Assembly: GCA_014529385.2 (NCBI GenBank)
Contig: CM043962.1
Location: forward strand, 87,088,680-87,152,679
DNA: 64,000 nt
From: Adiantum capillus-veneris
Taxonomy: Eukaryota > Streptophyta > Polypodiopsida > Polypodiales > Pteridaceae
Reading direction: 5' to 3'
In this document: one piece after another, positions 11,561-23,690 of the stretch
Position numbering within the stretch: the stretch's first letter is position 1
Layout: each line of letters starts with the position of its first letter
Program-made: the position numbers and the translations under genes
Notes under the pieces: model-generated
Told to the model about the DNA's origin: nothing
The model's input: only the letters and a program-made list of their open reading frames with translations
The model's database searches: none

Positions 11561-12229
11561 ACCTTCAAAATGAAGGGCAAAATTTTCCGTGCCCTTCCGA
11601 TCAAATCTTTACCAAAGTCCATTTTTTTCACATGTGTTTTCGAACAATTGTAACTTGTAAAGAAAATTCTAAAGTAAAATGAGAAAGGTGCACTTTGAAA
11701 ACATTGCGTAGCAGTACTAAAAATCATTTTCTACAAGATACACAATGAGCAAGAGAAGTAGTAAGTTGTAAATGGAACATGCAAATAGTTGGAACTTGAA
11801 ATGTCATGCAATGCAGCTATGATGACGATATCATATATCTCTAGTGTACTTACCTTCTCTCTTTTTCCAACCCACTAGCCTTGATTACATGGCATCCCTC
11901 AAACCTCCTCATCTCAGTTGGTACTTGGATATAGAAGCTCTGTATCAGCAGTTGGTGGATGAGAGAGATGAGTGACGAGACTCGTCACTCAAGCCTGATG
12001 CCTTCATTAGAAAACTCGCGGAGCGATTGAACGTTCAACTCTCAAGTTCAACTTTGAACTTCAATCTTCGCACTTTGTTTCCTCTACAATCTGCCCACCG
12101 CGTTAAAATTCCCTATATTAAAAAGTATACCTTAAATTTTTTTTAAGGTGCATGACAATGCATGCTTGAACAACCTTCAAAATCAGATTCTATACTCATT
12201 AGTGACTCTCAAAGTCCATAGAACATCCT

Positions 12230-12445
12230 CTAGGTACAAGTCCAAAAGTCCCAATGCCAAGCATTGACACGATTAATCTCCGCATGGCATTTTGAAAGGT
12301 TGCCCTTCCCTAGGAAGGCCTTGCAAAAATATGCCCTTCCTTGGGGCAGGGCCAGTCGAACAACCTGTCCTTCCTTAGGAAGGGCTATTATAAATTTGCC
12401 CGACGTGTGCAGGGCTAGCAACAAAGGAAAGGCGGGAAGGGTTGC
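12230..12445. repeat. GC-rich imperfect palindromic units (copy B)
   Basis: Three imperfect palindromes of the form GCCCTTCC-taggg-GGAAGGGC start near 12302, 12333 and 12367, about 32 bp apart, with a weaker fourth (TGCCCGACGTGTGCAGGGC) near 12397. Both strands stay open across them (12264-12509 plus, 12230-12424 minus), as expected of symmetrical repeats rather than genes. Confidence 0.6.
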
Positions 12446-12509
12446 AATTTTCGGCCCTGATCAATCATGGCCTTATAATTTTAAGGCGGTAAGCCTAAAG
12501 TTAATCTAA

Positions 12510-13280
12510 ACTCCTCAATGGACATCTATGACGAGTATGTTATATAAGGACTATTAACCTAAAATAAGCAAGAGCAATATTTTGCATTGAGTATTGTATA
12601 ATTACAATGAACATTCAATGGCTCCTCTTCTGGGAGGGATGTCATCCTTTGTAGTGACAACTTATCACATTCATTTCAATGCTCCTCCTATCCTTAGCTA
12701 ACTTGATACGAACTATCCAATGTGATCGATCACCTTGTTTAAAGCAGGGTGGTTTAATAGGTTTAAAATAAAACGTTTTAAAGCCAATTTTTTAAGTACC
12801 AAGAGAGATATAGTTTGTGTGTGTCTGTGTGTGCAATGTAAATATATATCTTTGCATATATATTTAAGTGTATGCGTGTACTTGTCTATAGCTACAATTA
12901 TAAAGCAAGATGGACCTCTACTCCTCCAGGAGAGGACCATGTGGAACCCTTTATTATATCTTCCCTTGGCGTCTCCAAATAAATAACCCAATCTTAAGAA
13001 TTCTAACTTTTTTTTTCTTTGTTCTAAGCATGCATTGTGTGAAAGCATGTTATGATGGAAAACTATATGTGCTACAAACCTCCTAGGCACATAAAAGGAA
13101 AAAAAAACCTAGAACTTTAAGGCGTGTGTTGGCATCTATATTAGGTGGAAAAAAGTTGAAAGAAAGTAGTGGACTTGCCAATAAGAATGTCACCAAACAT
13201 CATTGCTACTAGCAAATCAAAATTTTTAGCATGTCCTTCCATGACTCTAACATTTTTTCTGTGACCTTCTTCTTCTCAAT
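12510..13280. other. no gene recognised
   Basis: AT-rich. The 125-codon minus frame at 12713-13090 has no recognisable domain and overlaps TG/TA-rich simple sequence. Confidence 0.45.
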
Positions 13281-13426
13281 GTCCAAGCTCTCACTCTGTA
13301 GTTTGATGAAAACCATGGCCTCAAACCCTCATCAGTGTTGAGCTCTACCTCTTGTCCAAGCTCTCACTCTGTAGTTTGATGAAAACCATGGCCTCAAACC
13401 CTCCTCAGTGTTGAGCTCTACCTCCT
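13281..13426. repeat. 73-bp tandem duplication
   Basis: GTCCAAGCTCTCACTCTGTA starts at 13281 and 13354. The two 73-bp copies differ at about one or two positions (CTCATCAG versus CTCCTCAG), so the event is fairly recent. Confidence 0.92.
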
Positions 13427-14156
13427 CTTATCACTCGCCATCAATATCCTCCTCCTTGGCCCTTATCCCAAGCTTTGTGATGTGCTCTCTAGCCTAAAAA
13501 TCCTCTTCATTCTTGAGTAGCAGGACTAAACATTGGAGATTACATTGGAGCCTTACAACAACTTGCAACTCCATTCTCTAACAGCACAAGTGATTTCTAA
13601 GTATTGGTTTCTTTGGGAGTGCATGCATGCTGACATCCATCATTCTTTGTAGCTATAAACATTCATGATGTTATGTGAATCCTCAATTTGTTTGCAAAAT
13701 AGGAGCAAATGTGTTAACTATACAACACATGGCTATTAACTCTCAACTTTGGATGTGATGCTCAAATGGATGAAATTGTGTTTAATCCAACAGATGTGTG
13801 TGTATAAGGAGATTCATGTAATTTAATTTTAGTAATTACTTTTAGATGAATCTATGAAATGATATCTTCCCTTCTCATGTAGAGGATGTGCTATGGTGAA
13901 ATTTAGGGTTTTTTTAAGATGCATCAGAAGATTGAAATCTCCCAATCTACATGGATTCATTTTAATAGGTTTATGATAAGGAGGAGGAAAGAAACGTATG
14001 CCTCTTTGTGCCAAATTTTGAGTACTTTCTCCATTTGTATTTTGTTTAGAAGGTGTTGTTTCCCATTTGAAGGTTTTGTTTTCATTTTCTTAGGATGATA
14101 AAAGCAAAATTTGTGAAAAAGGGATATCACAACTGAGAGGAACTTGATTAAGCACA

Positions 14157-14708
14157 TTGTCCCCCTCCTACTATAGAGAACATGATGCCTCAATTGACTC
14201 GCAAGTAAATGAAGCTTTTCTACAAAGCCAATGTATTACGGCTTGGGAGGAATCCGGTGGGTCATGCTTCATACATTACACTACCCATATTGCCCCCAAC
14301 TACAAAACCATGTTCTTTGCTGAAAGGGGAAGCTATACTCACACTTACATGATTGAGCCTATCCCCTTGTTAGTGATATGCACTATCGTAGCCATTCGGC
14401 TTAGCTCCCAATCCCTTCGATGTGAGACATGGCATTGGGGCAATGGAGAAAAGTCAAATCGACTGTGTACATTATGCTCACTGCAAGTTCAAGAGTCCGA
14501 GTACCACACACTACTAGAGTGCTCAACTTTCAATCACATCCGAACTTGCTTCCCTCACATTTTTAGACCTACACACTTTCCTCTCCCAACCACAATGAGG
14601 GCTCTCCATTGCGACTCTCATCACCACAATTTTGGAGCATCAAGAGTCACTCATCATCCACACGCATACTACATCACATGTAACTTTGGTCCCATAGGTC
14701 ATATTTGA
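14157..14708 (+). pseudogene. LINE C-terminal zinc-binding (zf-RVT) fragment
   Basis: A 183-codon open frame whose second half carries the zinc-binding signature found at the C-terminus of plant LINE proteins: RLCTLCSLQVQESEYHTLLE followed by C, i.e. C-x2-C, then H-x4-C (residues about 101-121). Upstream SSQSLRCETWHWGNGEKSN fits the linker before that knuckle. No reverse-transcriptase core was recognised just upstream, so this is a 5'-deleted or eroded element. The frame runs to a stop before a CT microsatellite. The N-terminal third is not recognisable and its start codon is probably not meaningful. Confidence 0.65.
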
Positions 14709-14725
14709 ACTCCAAGGAGGATAAT

Positions 14726-14729
<4 letters not shown>

Positions 14730-14762
<33 letters not shown>
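14730..14762. repeat. (CT)n microsatellite
   Basis: About 16 CT units, about 20 bp after the end of the LINE zinc-knuckle frame. Confidence 0.95.
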
Positions 14763-14764
<2 letters not shown>

Positions 14765-15721
14765 CTTTATTTGAATGATACAATGAAGTTCCACTATGGA
14801 GACTTACTTCCTCATGAAAATCACCATTCAAAAAAGTGAAACTAATATTTAGTTGATTTACATTCCAACCATTATGAGCTTATTATCCTAAAATGCTACA
14901 AATGGTGGCCAAATTCCTTTTCTTGGATAGACATTTGTGACACAAGTCTAACCTTATAGAAATCAACACTATCATCTGGCAACTTTAAACCCTAGTCGGT
15001 ACTATTGGCCTATTTACCAAGAGGAAAGTCACAAAAAGACCATGTGCCAGTTTCACAATAACATTGTTGCCAATCAGGTTTTTGAAAGTTTTGCTTCTTC
15101 AATAACAAAAGCTCTTCCTCATCATACATACTAGACACAACCAAAACATAAGGGTGTATGAAAAATCAGGTGTACCCACTTTTAGCACTTTGTGCAAGCT
15201 TGGGCTTCTTAAAAGCAAACATTTTTTGCAAATAGTATGGCACGTTACTATAGCTATGCTCACTTTTGAGAGCCAATGGTTAGCATTTAGAGTAAATACA
15301 TAGCTAATAACACATTAGAAATTCTTGATTTTTAATTGATCTAAAAAAAGAATATATATTTTTTAATAGTAAAGGCTCTCTTGATTTCATCTATCATGCC
15401 CTGCCACAACATTGCGATCCTATTAAAAGACTTGAATGTAAGTCAATATCACCCCTATGTTGAAAATTTTATCTTGCACATCAATCTAGCACATGCTGAG
15501 TAGCTTAATTTCATTTATTGGTGTTTTTTTCCCATGGTGTGTATAACTTTTTATCAAGTATCCTAATGAGGATACTTTGATAATTATAGTTCCTTTTTGT
15601 TGACACAAGATACCTGTACATTCAAACCTTAATTTAGAAGATCCTATGGGCATTTGATAGATATACATACAAGATCCTATGGTCATTTGATATATATACA
15701 TATAAGAAATCTAGTCATGCC
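14763..15721. other. no gene recognised
   Basis: AT-rich. A short near-repeat ending in ATACATA(C/T)AAG occurs at about 15640-15710 around the phrase GATCCTATGG. No gene was seen. Confidence 0.4.
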
Positions 15722-15736
15722 AAAAAAACCAAACTT

Positions 15737-16266
15737 GATGACCAATGAAACCTCCTAGCTTAACATTACTATTAGTGGCATTCAAGATCAGAAGCTAGAC
15801 CTCATTAGTTAGCCTGCTAATGTTTGGGTATATATGACTATTACTAGTTTGATAAAAAAGAAGAAGAAGAAAAAATAATCTCTTGATGTTGTAGCAAGCC
15901 TCTCTCTATATGGTGGCTAGCTCCTTATAAAATCCAGGGCCTGGTTACTCGTTGGTTTTCTCTTTGGCATTATGTTTTCTCTCGTAGTGGCTTGAAGGTC
16001 AAGGGGGTCATTGTGAAAGGGCCTTCTCCTTAGTGGAAAACTTAAGCTAGTCTTGGCTTTAAAATCTTCTTTCTTTTGGTGGCTCTAATAAGAGCTGAAT
16101 GCACTATTTTGGGGTGGCACCTTTTATTAGTTGATGTATTTGGATGTTTGGAACTTGGTTATTGATAGATGTCATGGCTCGGTGGCAGCATGGCTTCTAT
16201 TATAATTTTTTGTGTTTTTAATATATTTCATCACTCACAATAATGAGTTTGGCAAAAAAAAAAAAA
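15737..16266 (+). mobile_element. 5'-truncated LINE 3' end with poly(A) and target duplication
   Basis: The segment ends in TAATGAGTTTGGC and 13 A residues (16254-16266), the usual 3' end of a plant L1 insertion. Flanking sequence supports it: AAAAAAACCAAACTT at 15722-15736 recurs after the insertion, ending at about 16272 (the A run merges with the tail, CCAAACTT is unambiguous). No coding domain remains. The insertion is about 530 bp. Confidence 0.55.
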
Positions 16267-16679
16267 CCAAACTTTGTACATTAATTCTATCTTTGTTAGA
16301 AAAACATCTTAATATATTAAAGTATCCAAAAAAGTTTAAAAGTATACAATGAATATTATATCAAGATTTTGATTATGGTTTTTTTATATCTTGTAATGCG
16401 GTTGGTGCAAGTTATCTATAGAAAACAATTTGGTTGAAATTATGGACGATAAGGCCATTTTCTATTCCTTTCTATGAATTTGATTTCTTTACTTTACCTA
16501 TGGTGTAGATCTTAGGATTTATGAATATATCAAAGCTAGAATTTTGACATGTTTATGTCATTCAAGTGTTTTTGCTACGACATGGTTATTTTATCCAAAT
16601 GTTTTTATTAGCCTCTCGTGGCCATACAAACACATATAAGGAGACTCCACATTACCCAATGATTACAGCATGCTGAGTG

Positions 16680-18890
16680 TCACACTTAATACCTAGCTAT
16701 GCAAAGTGGGTACTCTTGATCTTGCACCCACCCATAACAAAGATTCATAAGAGGTATGTTGAGAACATGAACAAGTACGACTACATAAAGGTACACTGAG
16801 TTCATTGTCACGCAAAGTCTCTTCACATCCATTTGGCATACTTTTAGCATGCTCATTTTCAACCCTATCCTCTCAACCACCATGTATATTCTCATTTAAA
16901 AATGGTGGATATATAACATCATTTATAACCTGCATATACGCTACACACATCACTCATTAGGATACACAATTGTACTCCCACAAATGTACAGAGGCAACAA
17001 TGTATCATATACATTTTTTGTGAGCTCACATATGTCTCCTCAGTGCATGCTACCAAAGGCTGAGATAAATCCTCACAAAAAACAACATCTCAATTAATCA
17101 AAATATACTTTGTTTGTAGATGATATGACTTGCAACCTTGCTTTTTAGAGTGTAGCCAACAAAAGTACATTTGATAGCCTTATCCTCCACCTGTTTGCAT
17201 TGTTGTTTTAAGAAAGCAATGGTTTTTTTATTTTTTTTATTTGGCTTAGTCACCAAAGCACAAGCCAATTATCCAAAGACACCCACATGACCACTAGATG
17301 GATTTTTACCATGTCAAAGCTCATATGGAGTTATAGATTGTAATGCTCTAGGAGGGCACTTTCTTAGTACATAAACAACACAAATGATAGCCTCAAGCTA
17401 GGCACATGTGAAAAATCTTGTATTTTGATCACACATCATTCCATCTCCATAGGTGACCTAGGTTTCCTCTTCTTTATACATTTTTTTGTTGAGGGATATG
17501 TAACATTTTACATTACCATTTTATCTCAAGACTCACCAAAAATTCACTAGAACATTTAGACGATGACCCAAACCCACACCCCCCCCCCCCCCCCCCGCGC
17601 CGCACCCCCCCCACTCCCCAACAAAATAAAACAAAGAAATGGAATGAAGAGTATTTATAGTACAACTAGTTACATTTTCAATCATAAGTAAAAATTCATT
17701 AAGCCACATAAACATTGGAGTTTTCCTTGAGAAAATACACCTATGCATGCTTGGAATACTCATCATTAAAATTCCTTAAGGACAAATAATTCCTAATAGA
17801 TTAATTGGGCATCATGCTTCATACATCACTATGGACAAGCTATAATTTGTGAGTACTTCCCATAGAAAAGTTCTTAATTATGCCTTGTTAAATAGAACAT
17901 ATCGTATTTCTACAAATATAACAAAATGGAAAATTCCAGATGACTAAGTTCCCATGCCAAAGTTTTACATCTACAACATCCTTCAGAGAAAAGCTCCTCA
18001 TTTTGAATCTTTCACACTTTTCTTGTTAGCATTGAGATAATACATCCCAAGAAACAAAATACCAAATGTCACAATAGTATCAAACATTGAGAGCGTGCAT
18101 AGTCATCTACAAACTTGACGATAAGACCTAGTTTTGCAAGTGTAGATATAAAAAAGAGGTGCTTCTTGATCACAAGTACATACAAAGAATCAACCAATGT
18201 GAAAAAAAATCCACCTAGAGAAATAAGAATAGATTTCCACCCTTAATTGGATAAGAGGTATCATTGGCACATGTGATACTATTCTCTTGAGGAACAACCT
18301 CAAGAGAACTGACAAATCACATTGTGATGTATGTGCTTTGTTGCACCATTGGTAAAGTACCTTACATGATTCATAGATTATGAAATATATGAATCATGAA
18401 TAGAAGGGTCATATAGATATTGGGCATGAAGGATAATCCTATTTACTGTAAACAACATTTACCAAATTTGCATTTGAAGAAGCATTTGCAATGGTTGTAT
18501 TTGCCTCTTTCTTGTGATCCTCTTTATCCTTAAGCTTTGGATAGTGCCAAATTAGAATATTATTTTCCTCACAATATTGGCATTACATGTTTTTCTTGAA
18601 TGTAGCACTAGACTTCTCAAACCTATTACTATGTGAAGAAGAAACAATAGTGGGGACAAGCCTCCTACTTGAAGAAACATTGGAGAAGGAAACAATGTCA
18701 TTCTTCTTTTGTTGTGTAGCCACAAATCCATGTTCATTAGCACGCTGCTTAGCATTGTTAATTCTAGAGTGGGTCTCTTGCAAATATACAAAGAGAAGAC
18801 CATCCCTCACATCATCAGGCTTAGTCTCTATCAACTCTCTAGGTGAAAAGCCAATGCATCTTACAATGGAGGGGTGAAGTGTTTGCATTC
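16680..18890 (-). pseudogene. degraded Ty1-copia gag-integrase
   Basis: Read on the minus strand. A gag C-terminal segment (18583-18888, with EHGFVATQQKKN) leads to a broken nucleocapsid zinc knuckle (CQYCEENN...H, about 18550-18580). Integrase pieces follow: SRKTPMFMWLNEF...MIEN (about 17690-17740), TPYELWHGKNPSSGHVGVFG (about 17270-17340), and the post-integrase DKAIKCTFVGYTLKSK (about 17160). Stops, frameshifts and a poly-C tract break it throughout. The gag piece closely resembles the plus-strand remnant near 40240-40370, so both belong to one copia family. No LTR was identified. Confidence 0.8.
17579..17613. repeat. poly-C tract inside copia integrase
   Basis: A run of about 18 C residues followed by GCGCCGCA and another C run. 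It sits within the degraded minus-strand integrase, between recognisable integrase pieces. Confidence 0.9.
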
Positions 18891-18921
18891 CTTGCTCTGT
18901 CTGGAAGCTACAAGTTTTGCC

Positions 18922-19770
18922 TCATTCCCTCCCTTGTAGCATTTTCCTACATATGTAATGTGCTCTAGAAAGAAATAAATTCTTTTGATGGTGTATGATG
19001 TGCATACACCAAAAGAGCCTGCTCCAATCTTTGTACCTTTCACCGGGCTTTTTGGGAATGCTGATCAAATGAGTGCACTTGGCATTCAATGATGTGCACA
19101 TGATTGTGCCATGTGCCACTGACATCTGATCGACCACCTACGATCGCTTGCGCATCTTGGGTCATCTTCAATCGCTTGGGTAAGGAGGCTTGGTCTTGAG
19201 ATTTCACCCCCTTCATCTTTACCTTATGCTCCGCCCATTGTTTATCCCACAACTCTATTTTTGTCATATCGCAAGTGGGAGGGAGATCTTCTTTTAAGTC
19301 TTTGCAACACACTTTCATTTGCCCAACACTGTCCTAATCTTGTGCGAACACCTACGGTTGCTTGCGCATCTTGAATTGCTTGGGTAAGGATGCTTGGTCT
19401 TGAGATTTCACCCGCTTCATCTTTATTTTATGCTCCTCCCATCGTTTATCCCACAACTCTATTTTTGTCATATCGCAAGTGCGAGGGAGATCTTCTTTTA
19501 AGTCTTTGCAACACACTTTCATTTGCCCAGCACTGTCCTAATCTTGTGGTGGGGGTCAAATTCTCTTATCCCTGTAGGAATCAGCAACTCATACTGGCCT
19601 TCGGCTTGCAATTTGTGCTCTGTGTTCTTCCATATAGCGCTAGTGAGATCTTTAATGAAGACATCACTTTCATTAATCTTCTGTATGTGACCATCTGCAC
19701 ATGAAGATATTGCCAAAATACATTCTTTTCGAATGAGCCGTATAATAATTTTCCCTTGCTGTGGCATCAT
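18922..19770 (-). other. unidentified gene-like fragment with internal duplication
   Basis: Minus-strand frames at 19770-19519 and 19318-19040 do not match a family I recognise. The second reads MKVCCKDLKEDLPPTCDM and goes on with TKIELWDKQW. The same peptide reappears in the upstream duplicate (DMTKIELWDKRWEEHKIK), because about 205-213 bp is present twice. Codon composition looks protein-like and the duplicated reading is conserved, so this may be a host gene with a duplicated exon, or another transposon remnant. Function unknown. Confidence 0.35.
19135..19549. repeat. about 210-bp tandem duplication
   Basis: GCTTGCGCATCTTG starts at 19146 and again at 19360. Both copies run through CACAACTCTATTTTTGTCAT and end at GTCCTAATCTTGTG (19343 and 19548). 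The second copy lacks about 10 bp near its start. Divergence is low. Confidence 0.92.
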
Positions 19771-19829
19771 TTTTTAACTAGACAATAAAAAAAAAACATA
19801 TCAAATACAGTTTCATGGGTGCATCGATA

Positions 19830-20310
19830 CTATCACACTAATTCAGACAAACCATAACCGTGACTTGAAGTCTTCAAAAAATTATGCACGACTATATTAA
19901 TACAGATTGATAACCATTTTCACTTTAAAATGCTATCTTTAATCATGTCAAATGCATTAAAAACAAACAACTCATAAGAAAACCATCCAGATCAAACATT
20001 ACAAAAAAAAAAGCAACATATTGTGATAAACCATAACACATGAGTTCATATTTTACATGTTGCACTCTCACACTAGTTCAAACAAACCATAACCGTGACT
20101 AAAAGACTTCAAAAAATTGTGCAAGGTTATATTCATTCAGGTTGATAAACATTTTCACTTTAAAATGCTATGTTTAATCTTGCAAAATATAATACAAATA
20201 AGTAACTCCTAGGAAAACCATCCAAATCAAATAGTACAGGTTAAAAACCCAAAATATTTTAATAGATTGTGATAGACCATAAGACGTGGTTTATATTTTG
20301 CACGTTACCA
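19830..20310. repeat. 235-bp satellite-like dimer
   Basis: Two diverged copies about 235 bp apart share ACCATAACCGTGACT (19851 and 20086), CATTTTCACTTTAAAATGCT and AAAACCATCCA. It looks like two monomers of an old AT-rich tandem family. Confidence 0.8.
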
Positions 20311-21457
20311 TTTCAAAAAACATTGTTACAATAAAAGACACGTGCGTTGTAATGTACATATTGCCAATCTCATTTTAGCTCATTTTGAAACATTAATAGT
20401 GTATAATTTCGTGAAAAAACTTTAAAAATTTGGTGCGATTTAGCAAACCACTCATAAATGGATAGAACATCTTGCTCTTTCAAAAGATTAAAATGAACGT
20501 TTTACATGCAAAATGTGTGCATATACATTTTAAATTTGAAAGTATATTAGCTATTCGTCGACATAGAGAAATAGCATAGTGTGAATTTTAATGAAACTGT
20601 AGAATTTGGTCTTGCAATGATGCTATTCATTAGTGTGTAGAGACTGTTGAGGTTGTATAAAAGTGATATCGTATATGTTATAATTTTGATGACTTAATTT
20701 GTAAATGTAGCATTTACAATAGCAACAATGATTGATGAATAAAAATTTCTTTTGATTATGATTATAAAGTATATATTTTCACAAGAACACTTAACAACAA
20801 CAATTTCAGAAAATTCAAACATTTGTATACGAAATACTCTTCACGACTGCGATACCAACCAAGTATTTCATATATTTAAAAAAAATGAATTGTACATGCA
20901 CATACAAATTATATTCATACGGTCCGGTTAACAACTTGAACACCATATTTATGAAAAAAAAAGCTTCTAACGAACGACACTCAGTTAGCCGTGTTACCAA
21001 TCGAGTGCTGCCCAAATCTAAAGAGCAATAATGGTTTGCATACAAGCATCATATGGCCGCATTACCGACTGATCCCCATATGTTTTTTTGGCAAGGGGAA
21101 GGGAAGTTGACTCACCATAAGGATACTAATATTCTCGCGTTACCAACATAGTACCCAAAGAGTGAGCCAATACTTACCACAAGGACATCATATTCTCCGC
21201 GTAATCGAGGTGATTCCCTCGTGGCAAGCACTGTTCCTTAGAAAAGCTTACGCACACACTCACATTGTGTGGTAAGGTACCTTATGATTGTCGTGCAATA
21301 CAACAAAAGGTACGCTACCACACAACGCACATATGCACACACACACTCGGGTCATGTGGTCAGGTACTTTGTTGCTGCCGTGCCCGTGATGCAGAGCACG
21401 CTCCCACACGACCCCCTCTCTCCCTCTCTTTTCGACGTACCCACGAAGGCGGTCGTT

Positions 21458-21459
<2 letters not shown>
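20311..21459. other. no gene recognised
   Basis: AT-rich to about 20820, then more mixed. Overlapping short frames near 21260-21450 are not supported by any domain. Confidence 0.4.

Positions 21460-21500
<41 letters not shown>
21460..21500. repeat. (CT)n microsatellite
   Basis: About 20 CT units. Confidence 0.95.
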
Positions 21501-21501
<1 letters not shown>

Positions 21502-21720
21502 AGTGTCTCAGCAAATAACACCCAACAGGCCCGATCAGGGCCATCTATATATTTAGTTGCGGGCTGCTTGGCTTTAGGGTTTCCTCGACGGGCCCGCAAG
21601 AAAAACTATATAGCCCAATGGGCGCACAAGGAAAACTTAAAAGCTCGGTGGGGTTTTTGTTGGTTTCCAAGTTGCTCTCAACTGGCTTGTTTGTGATTAT
21701 GTTAAGTGTGATTATGTAAA

Positions 21721-21797
21721 TATGTTAATAAAATCTTGTGATCATACATAATTTAAAATATGTTAGTAAAATCTTGTGATCATACATAATTTAAGGT
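21721..21797. repeat. 38-bp direct repeat, two copies
   Basis: TATGTTAATAAAATCTTGTG at 21721 recurs at 21759 with one change (TTAGTA). Both continue ATCATACATAATTTAA. Confidence 0.9.
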
Positions 21798-21810
21798 AAT
21801 TACGTAAATA

Positions 21811-22391
21811 CTAAATCCCTGTCTCTGGTAAAAGGACGACATGACGCTTTTGCGATGGTTGGGGCCTTTGCTCATTCTTTGCTGAAACCTTGTTGGCAAT
21901 GCGGCTAAGCCTAACACCCACGTTAGGAGGCTTACCATCCCAGTTGACTCTCTTGTCCAATATGTAATGTACATAGCAATGTTGAATGAAGTATATGGAA
22001 ATTTGGTTATTATTGGGGATACCTCGTTGTTGACGGATAAATCGTTGGAGAAGAAATTGAGCTAAGCCTACATGTTGCAAGTCAGAGAGCTTTACTAGTG
22101 GATTTCGCTTTGTGTGGCCGCTTATTTTGAAAGTGTATTCTGAACAAAGTAGTTTAGACATAAGTCTTTGCATCGTTTGCGGGTTTGATTCATCCTCTGA
22201 ATGCTGGCAATAACTGATGAGTCCAATTGTCCACATTGAATTTTCTCCGTACTGATAATTTGTTGTGCCTCATCGTCATCAAGGTCTTCAGCCATATCTA
22301 CAAAAAAAACACCAAAATTTAATAACCATATAACCAAGGCAAATCTTCTACAAGTTGAAATTGACAAATCAATATACAGACAATGATGCAA
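21811..22391 (-). pseudogene. downstream part of kinase-like gene A
   Basis: Two overlapping minus frames (22391-22122 and 22236-21811) lie 3' of kinase-like gene A. One starts MAEDLDDDEAQQIIS; the other contains LQHVGLAQFLLQRFIRQQRG and then IPNNN...YF...YVHYI. A similar pattern (LHHQEIK...YGHPSHNEAF.LYFAKMLYVHFV) lies 3' of kinase-like gene B on the other strand at about 25940-26080. I do not recognise the domain. The parallel suggests a C-terminal segment or exon of the same gene family. Confidence 0.4.
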
Positions 22392-22623
22392 ATGTCACTT
22401 GAACCATTTTCAACGATATAATGACAACTTGAACTTAAAAACATTAAATTGTCACTTAAATCATGATGTGATGCTTAAGTTAACATTACATTAATAATAC
22501 AACAACAATTTCAACCCAAAAAAACTCTGTGGGCTCCATTGATACAAAGGGATAGATCAAAAGCCGAAGGTCGATTTTGGGGATTTCTATCTTTGTCTAA
22601 ATCAAGAGTTATATGTATTTTTT

Positions 22624-23690
22624 TTACAAAGGCTCTTTGATATGGAAACTTGGCTCTGGTATACAATTAAGTATGCGTTTCATAACCCAACATAGAGAAT
22701 ATACATCTGTGGCTTTAGAAAAAGGAGGAGGGTTGGTGGAGATACACTCGAGGGCAGCCCAAGGGTAGTCTAGAAGGTGATTGTTTCGACATTCCAAAGA
22801 CCAAGTTGATAGCTTTGGAAATGTCTTTGTAGTTGGAAATACGCTAGAAGTGCCCCAATCTGTAATACTGCAATAAACACCCTTGTCAGCAAAATGCAAC
22901 ATAATGTTGTGAGGGTAAAGGTCATTGTGCAAAAAATCATGGTGATGTAAGTACTTCAACGTTTGCAATAGAGCATTGATAATGTGTAAGATATTGTCTT
23001 GGAAGCGCTCTATACTACCAACTGTCTGCAAAAACTCTTTGATGGCAAGCTTACTTCCATTCCAGTGACATGCTTGTATCCACTGCTCCACATGACCAGA
23101 CCATCGTTACAATATTTGAAGATAAGCATTGGCCGTGGGAAGTGACACACGATGCCAAGTGGCAAGATTATAGTGCAATGTTGGATATTTAAAGCGATGG
23201 CTTCTTCCATGGTGGCTTGTTGTGCAATAGTTGGCCCGTGTGGCTGGATCTTGAATACTTTAGCTGCATACACAAGGTTTGAGAAGGCAAGATTTAGTAC
23301 AAAAACTTGATTGATTTATGCCCATCTACCTTCTTTGATTTGGGAAGCTTGCAAGTGGAAAACATGTCGGTCCTGTATGAGGTGCAATACTAGTGGATCA
23401 TCGCCTTGGGCTACTGCTTCTACATTGGTAGGCTGAGCGCGAGCTGCCACTTCTGTCTCAATGGCTGGCTCGATAGAATAAACCACTCTCGATCTTTTGC
23501 TAGGGCCCTGAAATCTAATTCTGTGTGCGAGATGAACCTCTAGCACAATACAAATTACCAAAACAAAAAGGTTACTAAAAAATTTAATTATACCTACTCG
23601 CTCTTTCTCCTCTGTCTCTAACAAGATGCCAAAATTGCAATATGCTCCTTCAATCAAAGAGGCGTATATATTATACATGTCTTTGATCAA
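22624..23690 (-). pseudogene. atypical protein kinase-like gene A
   Basis: Kinase-fold motifs in order on the minus strand: an upstream segment (PLVLHLIQDRHVFHLQASQI, 23400-23335); AKVFK, the beta-3 lysine motif (about 23260); KYCNDG, hinge-like (23110); HNDLYPHNIML, catalytic loop with HxD and the Asn (about 22900); ITDWG in place of DFG (about 22850); and KATDVYSLCWVMKRIL, matching subdomain IX (about 22690). A GT-AG intron of about 66 bp fits 23264-23329. Frame is lost once near 23092-23105, between KYCNDG and EQWIQACHWNG. The fold is clear; activity and substrate are unknown. DWG instead of DFG and the frameshift point to a decaying or inactive copy. Confidence 0.6.

Noticed and set aside
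12264-12509. 81-codon frame with LPxGRA-like repeats
   Set aside because: Both strands are open across imperfect palindromes, so the repeat explains it; no independent coding evidence.
12713-13090. 125-codon minus-strand frame
   Set aside because: Low-complexity flanks and no domain; its antisense is equally open.
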